In this document: one piece after another, positions 47,901 to 57,886 of the stretch
How positions within the stretch are numbered: the first letter of the stretch is position 1
Layout: each line of letters begins with the position of its first letter
Assembly (NCBI GenBank): GCA_033980235.1
Contig: CM067066.1
Span: forward strand, 36,086,409 to 36,150,408
Length of the DNA stretch: 64,000 bases
Origin: Diadema setosum
Taxonomy: Eukaryota; Echinodermata; Echinoidea; Diadematoida; Diadematidae
Direction: 5' to 3'
Made by a program: the position numbers and the translations under genes
The notes under the pieces: model-generated
Seen by the model: only the letters and a program-made list of their open reading frames with translations
What the model was told of the DNA's origin: nothing
Database searches by the model: none

Positions 47901-50900
47901 CATTGTTATTATTATTATTATTATCATTATTATTATTATCATTATTATTACTATTATTTTCATCATCATCATCATCATCATCGTCATTACATGATGTCAT
48001 CATCTTCATCATCGTTCATCTTGTGTTGGGTTTTTTTTTTCCCCTATATGCACAGATTCCCGACGCGGAGAAGAACTATCTGAACACGAGCTACTTTGCC
48101 TACAAACTTGCCATCCCTCAGGTAACCAATTAATCAAGCTTTCGCTATATGGGTACTGTACTCTGTTCGATATCTAGCCTTAGTTAAGGATGTGATATTA
48201 TTAACACAGCCTTAGTTTCTGCGGACACCAGTGGATAATATGAGTGGACATCGGTGAGGGTAGGAAAGAAAAAAAAAACCAACTTACGGCACACTGGCAG
48301 GGAAGAGTCTACATATGGCTTGATAATGTCAACAGAAATTAAATGTTTTGGAAAGAGAACATTCACATTTTCTAGTGAGACTTTTCCGTACTCTATGAGA
48401 GAGGATAATTACTTCTCTGATTCTGAAACGAAGTGATTATTGAGCAAAACGTGTTTAATCAATGCCTATAATTCTCCCTGCAGCTGAGCAAGATGTACCC
48501 AAACATGGTCATGCAAATCAACCTGAACAGCACCAAGGCACCAACGGTGTCCATCAAAGAGAGTGAAATCTTTGTCGTCTTGGAAGGGGACTTCTCCCCG
48601 TACGCCGTCCTACCCAACAAGACTCTGGCGTACCTCTTTTCCTTGAGAGTGGTGGGTATTATAATATTATCATATATTACATATACGGTATTGATATACA
48701 CTCATAGATATGCAGAGTGAATAAAACATTCACACGCTCCAACACATCCACTTAGACAAATTTTCACGCTCTACACCTAAGCATGGACCTACAACATGGA
48801 CAGTCTATGACTCAAGTATAAACACAAGACGACTCTCTAATGTAGGCACCTATAGTCGCTTTATCATTTTTATGGTTCTATAACCTAGCCTAATTGTATA
48901 ATTATGTGTGCACAATGAACATACCCAACTGTAACCATGCATCTGCTTCTAGTTGTCAAGTTGTCACACCCAGTAGCTTTTGAGTCATGGCAATAAGTTA
49001 CATTATTCAGGTTTCCTGCTAAAAGCTTTTGTCTTCTGTATCGAAATTGCGTCTATCATGTGTATCACTGTTATTATTATAATCTTTAATATTATCATTA
49101 TCATTTATTATTATTGTTATCAATATTATTGTTATTATTATCATTAGTAGTAGTAGTAGTAGTGTCATTACTACTACTACTACTATTTTTATATAGTGTT
49201 ACGACCAAAATCACTCTGAGAATGATAGCACAGAAGAAACAATCAACTAATGTTCAGGCGGTTTATTAACAGTGATATTGTGGGTACAGACTCGTAATCG
49301 GTTTTCACATCAGTACAATAATGATCAATACCACAATTATAAGTCGGTAATAGAATCACTTACATGCATTACAGCCAATTCAATCACATAGTCCTTGAAG
49401 TGACCAGATACGATATTCGATGCACAGATGAATGATCCTTGATGCACCGACGACTGATTCCTCCGACGTTAATCCAAAGGCACAGGTTGCATTAATCCAC
49501 AGTATAAATCCGGGGTAAAGTCCACGAAATATGTCCACGGCGAAACGTGCAGAATCCAAATGTTATGACGACCACGTCCAGTTGATGCGTTGAATGATGA
49601 TTCACTTTATAATGTCCAGCAAGGAATCCAGCCCGTCACAGCTTTGCCGTAATAATGTCCGTTGACACTAAAATATGGAGTCTATCTCCAATGTAGGCAA
49701 ATTAATTCTCTGCAGGCAAAATGTCTCCCAGGCCTTATCTCCACAAACAGAGTTTGTATAGCAGGTCAGCAGGTAACACAGGTCTGACTATAACAAGTCG
49801 CTTCAGAGCCAGAAGTGACGTAACTCTCAGAGCAGAGGTGTTGGGTACTCTGCCTACCTCAGAATTTCTCCGACTTATATACTATCCAATCACCCCTTTC
49901 TAGTACATTCTATAATTTTCTCCAACCTGGGGCCACATACCTGAACATACTAGCAAGTCCAAGTTCCAGGAATCCTGGATGACTCACTGCCTAACTATGT
50001 GCATAACATCATTGCCAAAATTAACTACCAATCACATGGGGTTACAGGGGCAGTGCCTCACTCAGCCAAATATGTAAGCACTTCCCAGAATATTCTGGAA
50101 TGGGTTAAATCATTCTAGACTGAGTGAGCTATAATGTATTTCCTGTCACATGCATACATGTACTGTAGCTACATTTTATACCACGTAGAAAATTCTCCAC
50201 TGATCTGGTCAGCCTGTATGTACTATATCTATATCATATAGAATGTTCTCCATTATTCTGGTCCACCTGTGTACATACACATTAAAACAACCATGCATGC
50301 AGTACATCATACATGTACATAACTACTAATGTGTACATTTGTGACAATAGCAACAGTGATAATAATTACTATTATCATCATTAGTCCTCATTGTCTTCTT
50401 CATCATCAGCAACAGCATTATGAGTATAAGTTTTTAATCATCATCACCATTTCATTATTTTTTCAGTCGATCTCTGGCAAGGTTACTGTCGGTTTCAAGG
50501 GTAATAACATCACGTGGTCACTGTCTTCGCTCAGGTGCGTCCCTTTATATCACCACTATAAAATCATGTTTACGAGTAAAGATTGACTATACGGCTCAGA
50601 GATGCCATTATCTGTATGCCGGCATTTGTTTTTAACCACAAAACTGACGATAGCTATATGTCTCACATTGCCGAGAGGGTGGGGGTGGGGGAAGGGGGGG
50701 GGGGGGGGGGAGATAGAAGATTGAGTATATGTGATGGTGATGCACAGACCCGTAGCTACTCCAGGGTGTGTATATGAATAATCCGTGATATTCCCTTTCC
50801 AACGATCCAAATTTGCAAAAGCTCTGACACATATCATATTTACTCTGTATAATCTACTGTATACATCCATACAACATATATTCGTATCTACATGAATACA

Positions 50901-52708
50901 CACATACATAAATGCCTATGCACACATATACGTATTTACATATGTTTTTTCCTAAGCATCTGATGTTGTGGCCATCAAAAAAAATGCGTTAAATGCACAT
51001 AATAATCATCATCATAATAATTGAAGAAACACGGTATGAATGGGAAAAATATGGTGGATTCCATGGAGTATATAAACAAATTGGAATCATCGATTCTCAT
51101 CATTCGTAATATCATTCTATCAAGTAATACAAGGGACATAAACCATATTGTTTCATTGATTGAGTTATTTTATCTATTTCGATATCATATACAGCGCCGA
51201 CATGGCTTTGATCAAGACAGCTATCGGGAACTTTAATGTGAGTATATTCAAATATTATAATTCCCTGCTACTTTTGGGCCCCGCTAACAAGCTCTATCCA
51301 GTCGCTTCAAATGTGTCCGGCTTTGATTTGCTAAACATGTGCATGTATATATTTTGGTATGCGCGTTGCTTTTGTTTTTATTGTGTACAAAATGTACTTC
51401 TGATTTTTTTTTTTTTTTTTTTTTTTGGTGCCGAATAGAATAGAACTGAATTGAATTTGTACTCGCTGACATAACATTTTTTTTTCTTCCATAGGCCTAC
51501 ACACCCTCTGCTTCACGCTATACTTTAGGAGTGTCATTCCTCAGCGAGTTTTAGTTTAGTACCTTGATTTTCTTACAGAAGCCGAACAAATCGAATCAAA
51601 TTTTGTGTATATGGGCACATTCTCTAAGAAATATTTTTGTACACGACTCTGTGAGATATTCTTCGCATAGGGCCTATACAAAAAGAGCAGAAATACATAA
51701 TAATGTTCTTCTTCAGAGTGCGTGTGTAATACATAGATACAAACGGTTGCTTTGCATCTAATGTATTTCTCTGTACTTGTTGTATTTGTAATAATTATTC
51801 ATTTAGTACCTGTATACTCTGTAGTGAAATACAATGGTTTTGTTCGTGACTATTATTGACATTGATGTATACGCTATGTACTCCTATGTTTTGTATGTTA
51901 TATCATGAGAGCAGGAACCTCATGGAGAACACAGCTTTGACAACTAGTGAGGCCATCTTCACCATGCACACACACACACACATTCACACACATAAACTCG
52001 CTCGAAAAGACAAACAAACAAACAAAACAGAAACAACAAATTCTCTAAACATGGTAAAGACGCCAACTGTTTCATTCAAAAGTAACATGTTTGGGGAAAA
52101 GCGAAGCGTAAAAAAAGTGACAAAACAGTACAAAGCAGAACGTTTTCATGCAATTTGGAGAGGGAGTATTTTTTATAATATTGCACGGCATTTTCCGACT
52201 TCCAAAACTAATTCTATTCTCTTTTGTGCATGTAATCAACATGATGAAATAGATACAATATAGCATCGGTGGCAACTTTTGAAACATTTTTTTTTTTTCA
52301 TCAGTAGGTCTACAATGTGATTAATAAGGAACCCCGAGAACCAGTCCTCTAAGAATGCCTTTCTTTTATTATTTCTTACCATAGACCAAACTTCTTGAGG
52401 TGGCGGTCAACTCAGCGATCACTCTCTACGTCTTGCCGTACTTGAACCGTGAGTATGAAATGACAGCGACTATGGCTAATATCAGCAGATGACCTAATCG
52501 TCACAATGACTAGCATAGAATTACGGAATCTTGGATACTAAAAACGATAAATGACACCTGAAAGTGCTGCGTTTGAAACATCCCAATATTCATTTCATGA
52601 TTTCCAGATGTATTCGATTTTGTATGTTGAGTAAGTTGTCCACGTGTTGGTGTGATTATATCATCCAAAAATAAAACTGAAAACAAGTACATGCTGTATT
52701 CACCAACA

Positions 52709-52755
<47 letters not shown>

Positions 52756-54567
52756 TATAATTATATATAAAGAAATTAAACTTGTTACATTTTCATATCA
52801 AACAATCAAACAGTCAATCTGATACATGGTACTTCGTTAACTGCAGGTGAAATTGTGAAAATTTGAAGTAGGGTTTTCTTGGATATAGGTACCAATAACT
52901 TTTGAGTGGAGTGTAACGCAGGGTATAGTTCACCCAAGGAGGTTCAAGTGATTGAGTTTCAGCTGGCTGTAATTATTCAATTAAGTGATAGCTTTCAGTT
53001 TTTCTATATAAAAAGAATTCCACAGGTAAATTTGTGTCTTTGATGATCGCGTTTTGAAGCCGCCGTCTTTCTAAACAATCTGAAGATTTGATTTGAATTC
53101 TAACAGATTGTCAGGTTTATATAGTTTGCGAAATCACCTCATACCTCGATAATGACACAAATGAAACGAAAGTCGATCCCGTCCAGAAATATAAACAAAA
53201 GTGTAAATGAGAGCTCCGTGTTGTAAAAGTTTCAAAAAATTCAATCAAGTTCATCTTAAATTATCTTTTCTTAAAGTATAATTCACAATGTCATGGAAAC
53301 ACATTGAACTCTACAAAAAAAAAAAATGCAGTGACAAAATACAGGATTAAAAACAACATATAAAACAGCAACATTGTTTCCAGTCTCTTGATTTGTACCC
53401 CTACTGTTACCACAGTCATTTCCATTAGAAAGCTATATGCACCATCATGTATCATCATCATCAGAATATTTTTATGAATATCGAATTTGAAATGAGTCTT
53501 AACTTTCAGGCTGACTGCTATGGATAACTAACGTCTACGTATAATGATTACATTGATGGTGTTTGTTTGTTTGTTTGTTTGTCTGTTTTCAAGAAATGGG
53601 TGCCGAGGGAGCTGCTCTGCCTCAGCTGGATGGCTTTGTCTTCAGCAAACCGGTAGTCAAGCAGGGACAGGTATGACTTAACTTTGTTCATTAATTTGTG
53701 GAGGGTTTTTTGTTGTTGTTGTTGTTGTTGTTTTGATTAATACTTTGTACAGTGCATCGTCTGGGACCCCATTTCATAAAAAGTTAATATGATAGACAAA
53801 TCTTTCTGGAATGGCAATTGTCATGGTAACGACAAGAATCCAGCTTCCTGATTGGCTGTTGTTACCGGGAAGTTGCTGTTCCAGCAAGGGTTGACATCCT
53901 AACAGGTTTTAAGCCAGGCCCGAAGATTGTAGAGTAGCAACTCTTCCTTGAATGGCAACTTCCCATAGCAACAGTCAATAACGAAGCTTACCCCCACCCC
54001 TAGTTTTCACACAGAAGTCCATTCAAGTAGTGCTATATAGGGAATAGAGATGAGTACATAGTTGCAGAGCACTACAATGTGATATGCTGTAATACATTAT
54101 AGACGAAGGTAAATTCACGGATTTTAATTTTTCACACAGAAGTCCATTCAAGTAGTGCTATATAGGGAATAGAGATGAGTAAACGGTTGCAAAGCACTGC
54201 AATGTGATATGCTATAATACATTATAGACGAAAGGTAAATTCACGGATTTTAAATTGTTATCGGCAACATCACCTCTCTGTGTATAAATCTCCCTTGCGT
54301 AACTCTTCGGAATGAATGCAAACATGCACCATCACCGCAACATCGGTATGCACACACCTAAAGTGTGTACAAGCGATGTAAATAACGCCAATGCGACAGA
54401 TGAATGAATTCTGGTTCCTCCATATGTGATTTCGTATGTTGTGTAACTTAATGTGAGTTGTTCTTTTTTCATTTACGTATTTCTTTCTTTCTTTCTCTTC
54501 TTTAATCTATCTTCTCTTTTTACAGAGTTTCATCAAGATCGGAACAGACCTTACCTACAACGGCTAG
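34750..54567 (+). CDS. BPI: BPI/LBP-family protein, complete 16-exon gene, 495 aa
   Basis: Exons: 34750-34900, 40199-40310, 40922-41053, 41974-42047, 44015-44111, 44983-45046, 45800-45863, 46385-46473, 47109-47285, 48056-48121, 48484-48651, 50467-50534, 51195-51237, 52385-52448, 53594-53670, 54526-54567. Every junction is GT/AG and phases agree throughout, giving 1,488 bp, close to human BPI (487 aa). Residues 1-20 are a hydrophobic signal peptide. The N-terminal barrel opens NPGFKARITQSGLDF, like the family's NPGVVVRISQKGLDY. The structural disulfide pair appears as C173 (SSDC) and C212 (KVC). A proline-rich linker (CPLPVPGVP, 273-281) separates the two barrels. N-glycosylation sequons are at 253, 315, 330, 357, 387 and 412. 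Family members are secreted and bind bacterial lipopolysaccharide; BPI and LBP roles cannot be told apart from sequence alone. A partial paralog lies upstream in the same orientation. Confidence 0.93.
35195..35400 (+). mobile_element. SINE-like repeat
   Basis: Contains GGTGCGAGACCCC, a possible decayed pol III B box, followed by CCTGGGCAAGGCACTTTATC, a block I associate with tRNA-derived SINEs of marine invertebrates. It ends near an AAAACAAAATTATG tail. An A box is not clear. Confidence 0.45.
35752..35910. repeat. Poly-G, poly-C and (CA)n low-complexity cluster
   Basis: A ~13-base G run at 35755-35769, a ~22-base C run near 35866-35887 and (AC)n at 35887-35907 lie in a short stretch in intron 1. 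Confidence 0.9.
35985..37715. repeat. ~165-bp minisatellite array, about 10 copies, in intron 1
   Basis: Each unit runs GCGAGCGAGCGAAGCGAGCG, AGCTTGAAAATTTTGACATT, TTACAGTCCCAAAACTGCCG, TTTGTAGCT, TTTCGCTTTGGAAATTAAGG, a G run, CACCGGGCGAAAACTGCTGG, CAATTACTGGCAGCAACATC, AGGAGAATGGCATAATGATT. Unit starts lie near 36140, 36306, 36471, 36637, 36798, 36961, 37129, 37295, 37458 and 37623. A fragment of the GCGAGCGAAGCG part recurs at 38326-38350. Open frames here are repeat artefacts. Confidence 0.9.
38680..38815. repeat. Six ~23-bp GTCTCCACGAGGGAGCTCAT repeats
   Basis: Six head-to-tail copies of GTCTCCACGAGGGAGCTCAT with small changes (ACAAAGGAGC, ATGGGGGAGC). The spacing is 22-24 bp. They lie in intron 1. 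Confidence 0.9.
39030..39105. repeat. Poly-C / poly-G inverted pair
   Basis: A ~17-base C run, CTCCTCCATTTCAGGGGGGG and another C run, followed by GGGATTTACGCCCATGG. This looks like the truncated end of a MITE. Confidence 0.6.
39260..39939. mobile_element. Outer palindromic MITE in intron 1
   Basis: The left end TTGAGATAGGGATTCGGGTT and right end AACTTGAATCCCCATCTCAA are inverse. The match continues ~55 bp inward (TTTTTGCGAGATAATTAGAA against TTCTAATCATCTCGCAAAAA). A second MITE is inserted inside it. Confidence 0.75.
39535..39872. mobile_element. Inner MITE nested in the outer one, TTAA duplication
   Basis: TTAA at 39531-39534 and 39873-39876. The ends AGGGGATGGCT and AGCCTTCCCCT are near-inverse after base changes, followed by ATCAGTGGGAAT / ATTCCCACTGAT and GCTGGGGGATGATTG / AATGATCCCCCAGC pairs. 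Nesting shows it arrived later than the outer element. Confidence 0.75.
40199..40310 (+). CDS. BPI: BPI-like gene exon 2
   Basis: Residues 51-87 (LRDVGIKMLQKQIKHLTIPD, then ITGKADVWIGDIEYKVS). Acceptor CGTTTTAAG, donor CCAAgtaatt. Confidence 0.9.
40922..41053 (+). CDS. BPI: BPI-like gene exon 3
   Basis: Residues 88-131, starting KIRITSFGIP and ending VHGDWHYETTG. Acceptor TCTCGTGTTAG, donor GGATTgtgagt. Confidence 0.9.
41974..42047 (+). CDS. BPI: BPI-like gene exon 4
   Basis: Residues 132-156 (FSHISDSGSFDAKASSITLS then LTLRV). The first of two adjacent CAG acceptors keeps the frame. Donor GTTGgtaagt. Confidence 0.88.
42690..43300. repeat. GC-richer block, possible MITE, no coding feature
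   Basis: Contains CTTTCCGGGCA twice (42708 and 42879) and CCTGTCACACCTTTCCGGGC, a terminus type common in marine-invertebrate MITEs. Ends could not be paired. Confidence 0.3.
43595..43815 (-). mobile_element. tRNA-derived SINE-like element
   Basis: On the minus strand, 43810-43745 resembles a tRNA: an A box TGGCCTAGTCGG (43799-43788), a CTGCCTCACGATC anticodon-arm region and a B box GGGTTCCAACCC (43756-43745). The body further left on the plus strand has CACGGGACCTCC and ATTCGAGGGACAGAGTGTTT. A functional tRNA is unlikely because the stems do not close. Confidence 0.55.
44015..44111 (+). CDS. BPI: BPI-like gene exon 5
   Basis: Residues 157-188. Carries GRPTVSSKSSDC with Cys173, the first member of the conserved disulfide. 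Acceptor AAACTACAG, donor GCAAGgtttgt. Confidence 0.9.
44983..45046 (+). CDS. BPI: BPI-like gene exon 6
   Basis: Residues 189-210 (SWLYNLFDDQISDAILHSLN then GK), matching the family's GWLIQLF helix. Acceptor GCCTGATAG, donor AAGgtgagt. Confidence 0.9.
45800..45863 (+). CDS. BPI: BPI-like gene exon 7
   Basis: Residues 211-231, starting VC (Cys212, partner of Cys173) and continuing STIVDAVNTNLENELKTLT. Donor ACAAgtaagg. The longer open frame beyond this donor is intronic. Confidence 0.9.
46385..46473 (+). CDS. BPI: BPI-like gene exon 8
   Basis: Residues 232-261 (VAPFLDAAQIDYTLVAQPTF then NGSVNTAHK). The N253 sequon is here. Acceptor CATGTAACAG, donor AAGgtaaaa. Confidence 0.92.
46484..46640. 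mobile_element. Truncated CAGTGGCGGATCCAG MITE with internal duplication
   Basis: Begins CAGTGGCGGATCCAGAGGGG just after the exon 8 donor. It continues with TTTATTTTTCGTTAAAAACA and then two tandem copies of a ~60-bp AAACAAAAGAAATAAAAATA / AACCCGGAAGTGGCA unit. The closing inverted end is missing. A complete relative lies at 57274-57450. Confidence 0.75.
47109..47285 (+). CDS. BPI: BPI-like gene exon 9
   Basis: Residues 262-320. The proline-rich linker (CPLPVPGVP, 273-281) leads into the second barrel (MVFLWITEYLPNSAGYVLQE), parallel to the family's RMVYLGLSDYFFNTAG. Acceptor GTGACCAG, donor AACgtgggt. Confidence 0.92.
47888..47995. repeat. (ATT)n and (ATC)n trinucleotide tracts
   Basis: Interrupted TTATTATTA followed by TCATCATCA repeats in intron 9. 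Confidence 0.95.
48056..48121 (+). CDS. BPI: BPI-like gene exon 10
   Basis: Residues 321-342 (IPDAEKNYLNTSYFAYKLAI then PQ), with the N330 sequon. Acceptor CTATATGCACAG, donor CAGgtaacc. Confidence 0.92.
48484..48651 (+). CDS. BPI: BPI-like gene exon 11
   Basis: Residues 343-398, with LSKMYPNMVMQI (family KKFPNMKIQI), sequons N357 and N387, and FSPYAVLPNKTLAYLFSLRV (family AVLPNSSLASLF). Acceptor CTCCCTGCAG, donor GTGgtgggt. Confidence 0.93.
49146..49184. repeat. Trinucleotide hairpin (AGT)n / (ACT)n
   Basis: AGTAGTAGTAGTAGTAGT, a short GTCAT loop, then TACTACTACTACTACT form a nearly perfect ~16-bp stem. Confidence 0.85.
49196..50330 (-). mobile_element. Possible solo LTR or related retroelement piece
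   Basis: On the minus strand the block ends GGTCGTAACA, with AATAAAC about 65 bases before that end, as in an LTR. The plus-strand left end is TGTTACGACC. The start of the element and a target duplication could not be fixed, and a ~60-bp TTCTCCA-TCTGGTC-CCTGT unit is duplicated near 50185-50275. Confidence 0.4.
50467..50534 (+). CDS. BPI: BPI-like gene exon 12
   Basis: Residues 399-420 (SISGKVTVGFKGNNITWSLS then SL), with the N412 sequon. Acceptor TTTTTTCAG, donor CTCAGgtgcgt. Confidence 0.9.
51195..51237 (+). CDS. BPI: BPI-like gene exon 13
   Basis: Residues 421-435 (SADMALIKTAIGNFN). Acceptor ATCATATACAG, donor AATgtgagt. Confidence 0.88.
52385..52448 (+). CDS. BPI: BPI-like gene exon 14
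   Basis: Residues 436-456 (TKLLEVAVNSAITLYVLPYL then N), matching the family's helix before the final strands (compare IVPILVLPRVN). Acceptor TTACCATAG, donor AACCgtgagt. Confidence 0.9.
52708..52751. repeat. (TA)n microsatellite
   Basis: About 20 AT dinucleotides in intron 14. Confidence 0.95.
53594..53670 (+). CDS. BPI: BPI-like gene exon 15
   Basis: Residues 457-482 (ALPQLDGFVFSKPVVKQGQ at the end), parallel to the family's [20 protein letters not shown]. Acceptor TGTTTTCAAG, donor CAGgtatga. Confidence 0.9.
53755..53995. repeat. Possible GGGACCCCATTTCAT-type MITE fragment
   Basis: Starts CTGGGACCCCATTTCATAAA, a terminus type frequent in echinoderm palindromic MITEs. The body has TTGTCATGGTAACGACAA and TGTTACCGGGAAGTTGC blocks and the diverged inverse GGCAACTTCCCATAGCAACA. 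The right end is unclear. Confidence 0.4.
54004..54253. repeat. 125-bp tandem duplication
   Basis: Two adjacent copies begin TTTTCACACAGAAGTCCATT and run through AGTGCTATATAGGGAATAGA, GATATGCT-TAATACATTA and GGTAAATTCACGGATTTTAA. The period is 125 bp with few differences. Confidence 0.9.
54526..54567 (+). CDS. BPI: BPI-like gene exon 16 (terminal)
   Basis: Residues 483-495 (SFIKIGTDLTYNG) and TAG. Parallels the family's FLLFGADVVYK ending. Acceptor TTTTTACAG. Confidence 0.92.
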   Translation, partial: SFIKIGTDLTYNG

Positions 54568-54920
54568 ATCAGGAAGTGGCATATACAATGTATCTCACCG
54601 AATACTAGGCAGCGTTAACTACAGGACAGCTTTCATTGTGGTGTCCTCAGTTGCATAATTCTTATGATACCTTAGTACATTATCTGTCATAATGTATAAG
54701 TAGTCGAACATTTATCATTACCGTTTTGAAGTTAAGATACATGTACTAGTGGTCGGCGATCTTCGACACATTTCTGTGTTGACTTTTTTTTACGCAAGTT
54801 ACTCGTAATTAAACGAAGTAAATATTTGTATATATCTTTAGAATTTAGTACTTATTAATGGACTTGCTTGGCGTCATGGGCCTACATATCATGTGGACTA
54901 ATGAATGTACAAACATTCAT

Positions 54921-54956
<36 letters not shown>

Positions 54957-55195
54957 AATGATGTTTAACCTTTGGAATGTTTGTCATTGCTTTATTAATA
55001 AGTACATAATGGGTCTATAAGAGACCTATTTCTTAACCAATACCATGTAACACTTTGGTTGAATCTTACCTATCGAAGAGAGAGCATTATGTAAGCCTAC
55101 TCACATTAAAAAGGGCCTTCCATCTTGACTATGAAGGTCAAATCACGTTTCTCTTGTGTGTGTTATTTTAGTCTGCGCGTTCCTGTGCTAAGTTT

Positions 55196-55234
<39 letters not shown>

Positions 55235-57273
55235 ATCTTTGGCCTGTTTGTGTTTATGGCCGGAAATGTTTCATTTCGTTGTAATACAAGTGAAATGTCT
55301 AAAAAAAATGCCGATGCAGCTATCAAGCAAAATAAAAACATAGGTTGCTGGAACAGGTCACATAAAGGCCTACTGCAGATCTCATTCTGTGTAGACAGAT
55401 TCATATGCAACTTAAAGCTGGTAAGAATTTTATGTCCCACAGTGTAACTACATACATACCAAATTAGATGTCAGTACAATATGTACTTGTGGTACAGTAA
55501 GATGTTAAACTTAAACTTCAACATGTACTCTGTTTGGTTCATGTAACACAGGTGTAACAATAATACAGTATTACAAACATTTAAGAAAAAAAAAAAAGAA
55601 TTACAATGCAATGTACTTTTTTCTTGATGAGCTGAGAAAACGAAAAAGCAAGCAAATGAATGTCATTCATAGTTTCTTCATTTCAAGTTTATTGCCAGAT
55701 CTTGTCGAAAAGTGGCAAACACAAACATGAATGACAGTTCGACCCTTCGCCCGGAAGATCAATATACATATCCATATGCATAATTACAATCATAATCATA
55801 TTGCGATGAAGCAAACGGTACCAAACTCTACAACACAATGTCAAAATGTAGGATCAATGATATGCTTCTCGCGCACACACACATACACACCATTTGAGTG
55901 CAATATGATCACTCCAAATAAATCCTAGCATCAAATAAGCATCTACAATATTCTTTCCCCGATATAATCTCTGTCTCAGTCCATAATTTGAGGGTAAATG
56001 AAAGTGTCTTTCAGATGGTGATCAAAATACTTGCAATGATTTATACATATGTACTTGACTGAGAATCTGCACGTGATACTTGCACTATGTGACAGTCACA
56101 TACAGAAATATCAATCAGCTACTCATCAGTGTATTGTATATCGATATCATTGTGGTGTGGCAACTCCTACAATATCTTTTAAGTTCTGACATCACCTGCC
56201 ATGTTGAAGTGTTTATTGAGTGGTAGTCGATTTAGTCTTCCACCTATGACTTTTACTGAAGCATAGTTTGTATCTGTGTGAAACAAACAAAACAACAACA
56301 GTTCATTCTCCTCTGATGTTAGGAATCCCATACCAAATAACATGCACCAATAATCTCCATAAACCCAGGCTTCATGATGCATCACATTTTCACTTCCAGT
56401 TTGACACTCTGAAATTATTCTAAAATGTATGAGAATTACAAGTCACCACAAAAAAAAAAAAAAAAAAAATTACAATGCTACTGATACAATGTATGTAAAA
56501 TTAAAGCAGGTGCATCACACTCAATGCAGTATACCCTGTTTGTTTGTTTCTTTCATTTTTTTTTTTGTACAGGCAAATAAGCCTTTAATGCATGAAGCGT
56601 GTAAGTGTATCTCTCTGATTATGGACTAATTGGTCTTCAGTCAGAATCACCAACAAGTAAGCACTGGATGATCAGATACAGCATAATTATGTCATGAACT
56701 GCCCAGTACCTTTTATATTTTCAGTCACAGAAAACACAATACACATCGGCATGGTTCTAAAGTGTACCAAGGATATTCTTTGTGCGTGCTTTCAGCTTGT
56801 ACACTAGAGAAATACATCATTGCATAAAAGTAGTACCATGTATACATGACTCATCAGCACTTTATGCAGGCAGGTCAGGAAACAGCATCAGGTCAACTAT
56901 TCACAAACCAACATGTGTATCTGCTAACTCTCAGCTATCATATACAGCATGGTCTCATATTCTAGTAAAGAGGAGGAAAAAAGAAAGCCCTGAATAAACT
57001 TAACCCACTGAAGACTAGTCCCGAGTATACTTGGGCAGATGTGTATGGGAAATGTGTGTTACATCAAAACCATCTCCTCAACGACTTAAACTTAATTACA
57101 CATCTACACTCTAACATGTTTGTAGAGTGAGCATTACCCCAAACTGCACTAGGGAATTTTCCTGATACCTGTCCACCAATATGGATCGTGCCAGAAGTTG
57201 AGAATACAAAGGACGTTCAGATCCCTTACAGTATTGGCAAGTCTGCAATATGGCAGAGAATAATTCACTTCCA
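54568..57273. other. 3' flank of the BPI-like gene and intergenic DNA
   Basis: ATTAAA at 54808-54813 and AATAAA at 55331-55336 are candidate poly-A signals. (GT)n lies at 54924-54952 and (CT)n at 55201-55231. No further gene is recognised. Confidence 0.4.
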
Positions 57274-57450
57274 GGGGCGGATCCAGGAATTCTGCAAAGG
57301 GGGGGGGGGGGGGCGTGACTAATTATTTTTGGTGCCACTTCCGGGTTTCATTTCATTTTTTTCTTTTTATTTCTTTTGTTATTAACGAAAAATAAAGGGG
57401 GGGGGGGAGCGTGCGCCGGTTGCGCCCCCCCCCCCCTGGATCCGCCACTG
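57274..57450. mobile_element. Palindromic MITE with GGCGGATCC ends
   Basis: The left end GGGGCGGATCCAGGAATTC pairs with the right end CCTGGATCCGCCACTG. The interior includes GTGCCACTTCCGGGTTTCAT and TTATTAACGAAAAATAAAGG, plus G and C runs. It is a relative, in opposite orientation, of the block at 46484-46640. Confidence 0.8.
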
Positions 57451-57886
57451 CACTTCTAACATTTATGGTGACTTGCACATCATTACTGATAAATGTGTAT
57501 GTGTAGCTATATAGACTACATGTACATAATATTCATAACAATTTGGTGGTCTTTCGACACAAAGGAACAACAACTGACATTCTCCTCTTTGTTAATGTTG
57601 GGGATGGAAAGGTTTCAACAGCAGCACGTCTGGCGATGCCAAACCTCCTTCCACACACTTTAGGCAGCACCTCCCAAGCAAACAAGAGACTCTGTAGTGC
57701 CCTCCTAACAAGCTATGTCGACAATAATTTGTGCATCAACAACAGCAACAACAACAACAAAAGAGCTGAACAGTCTGAGCAAAAAACATCTGCTGCAGCT
57801 TCATGATGAAACAGCTTCATCCTGTAAATTTGCTTCCCAGATGTTCCATGTGTACTTACAGAGCTGCCTACACAATTTAATCTTAG
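57451..57886. other. Unique-looking stretch, nothing recognised
   Basis: Short open frames on both strands, one across an (AAC)n run near 57738-57760, with no domain signal and no splice-supported continuation. Confidence 0.35.
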
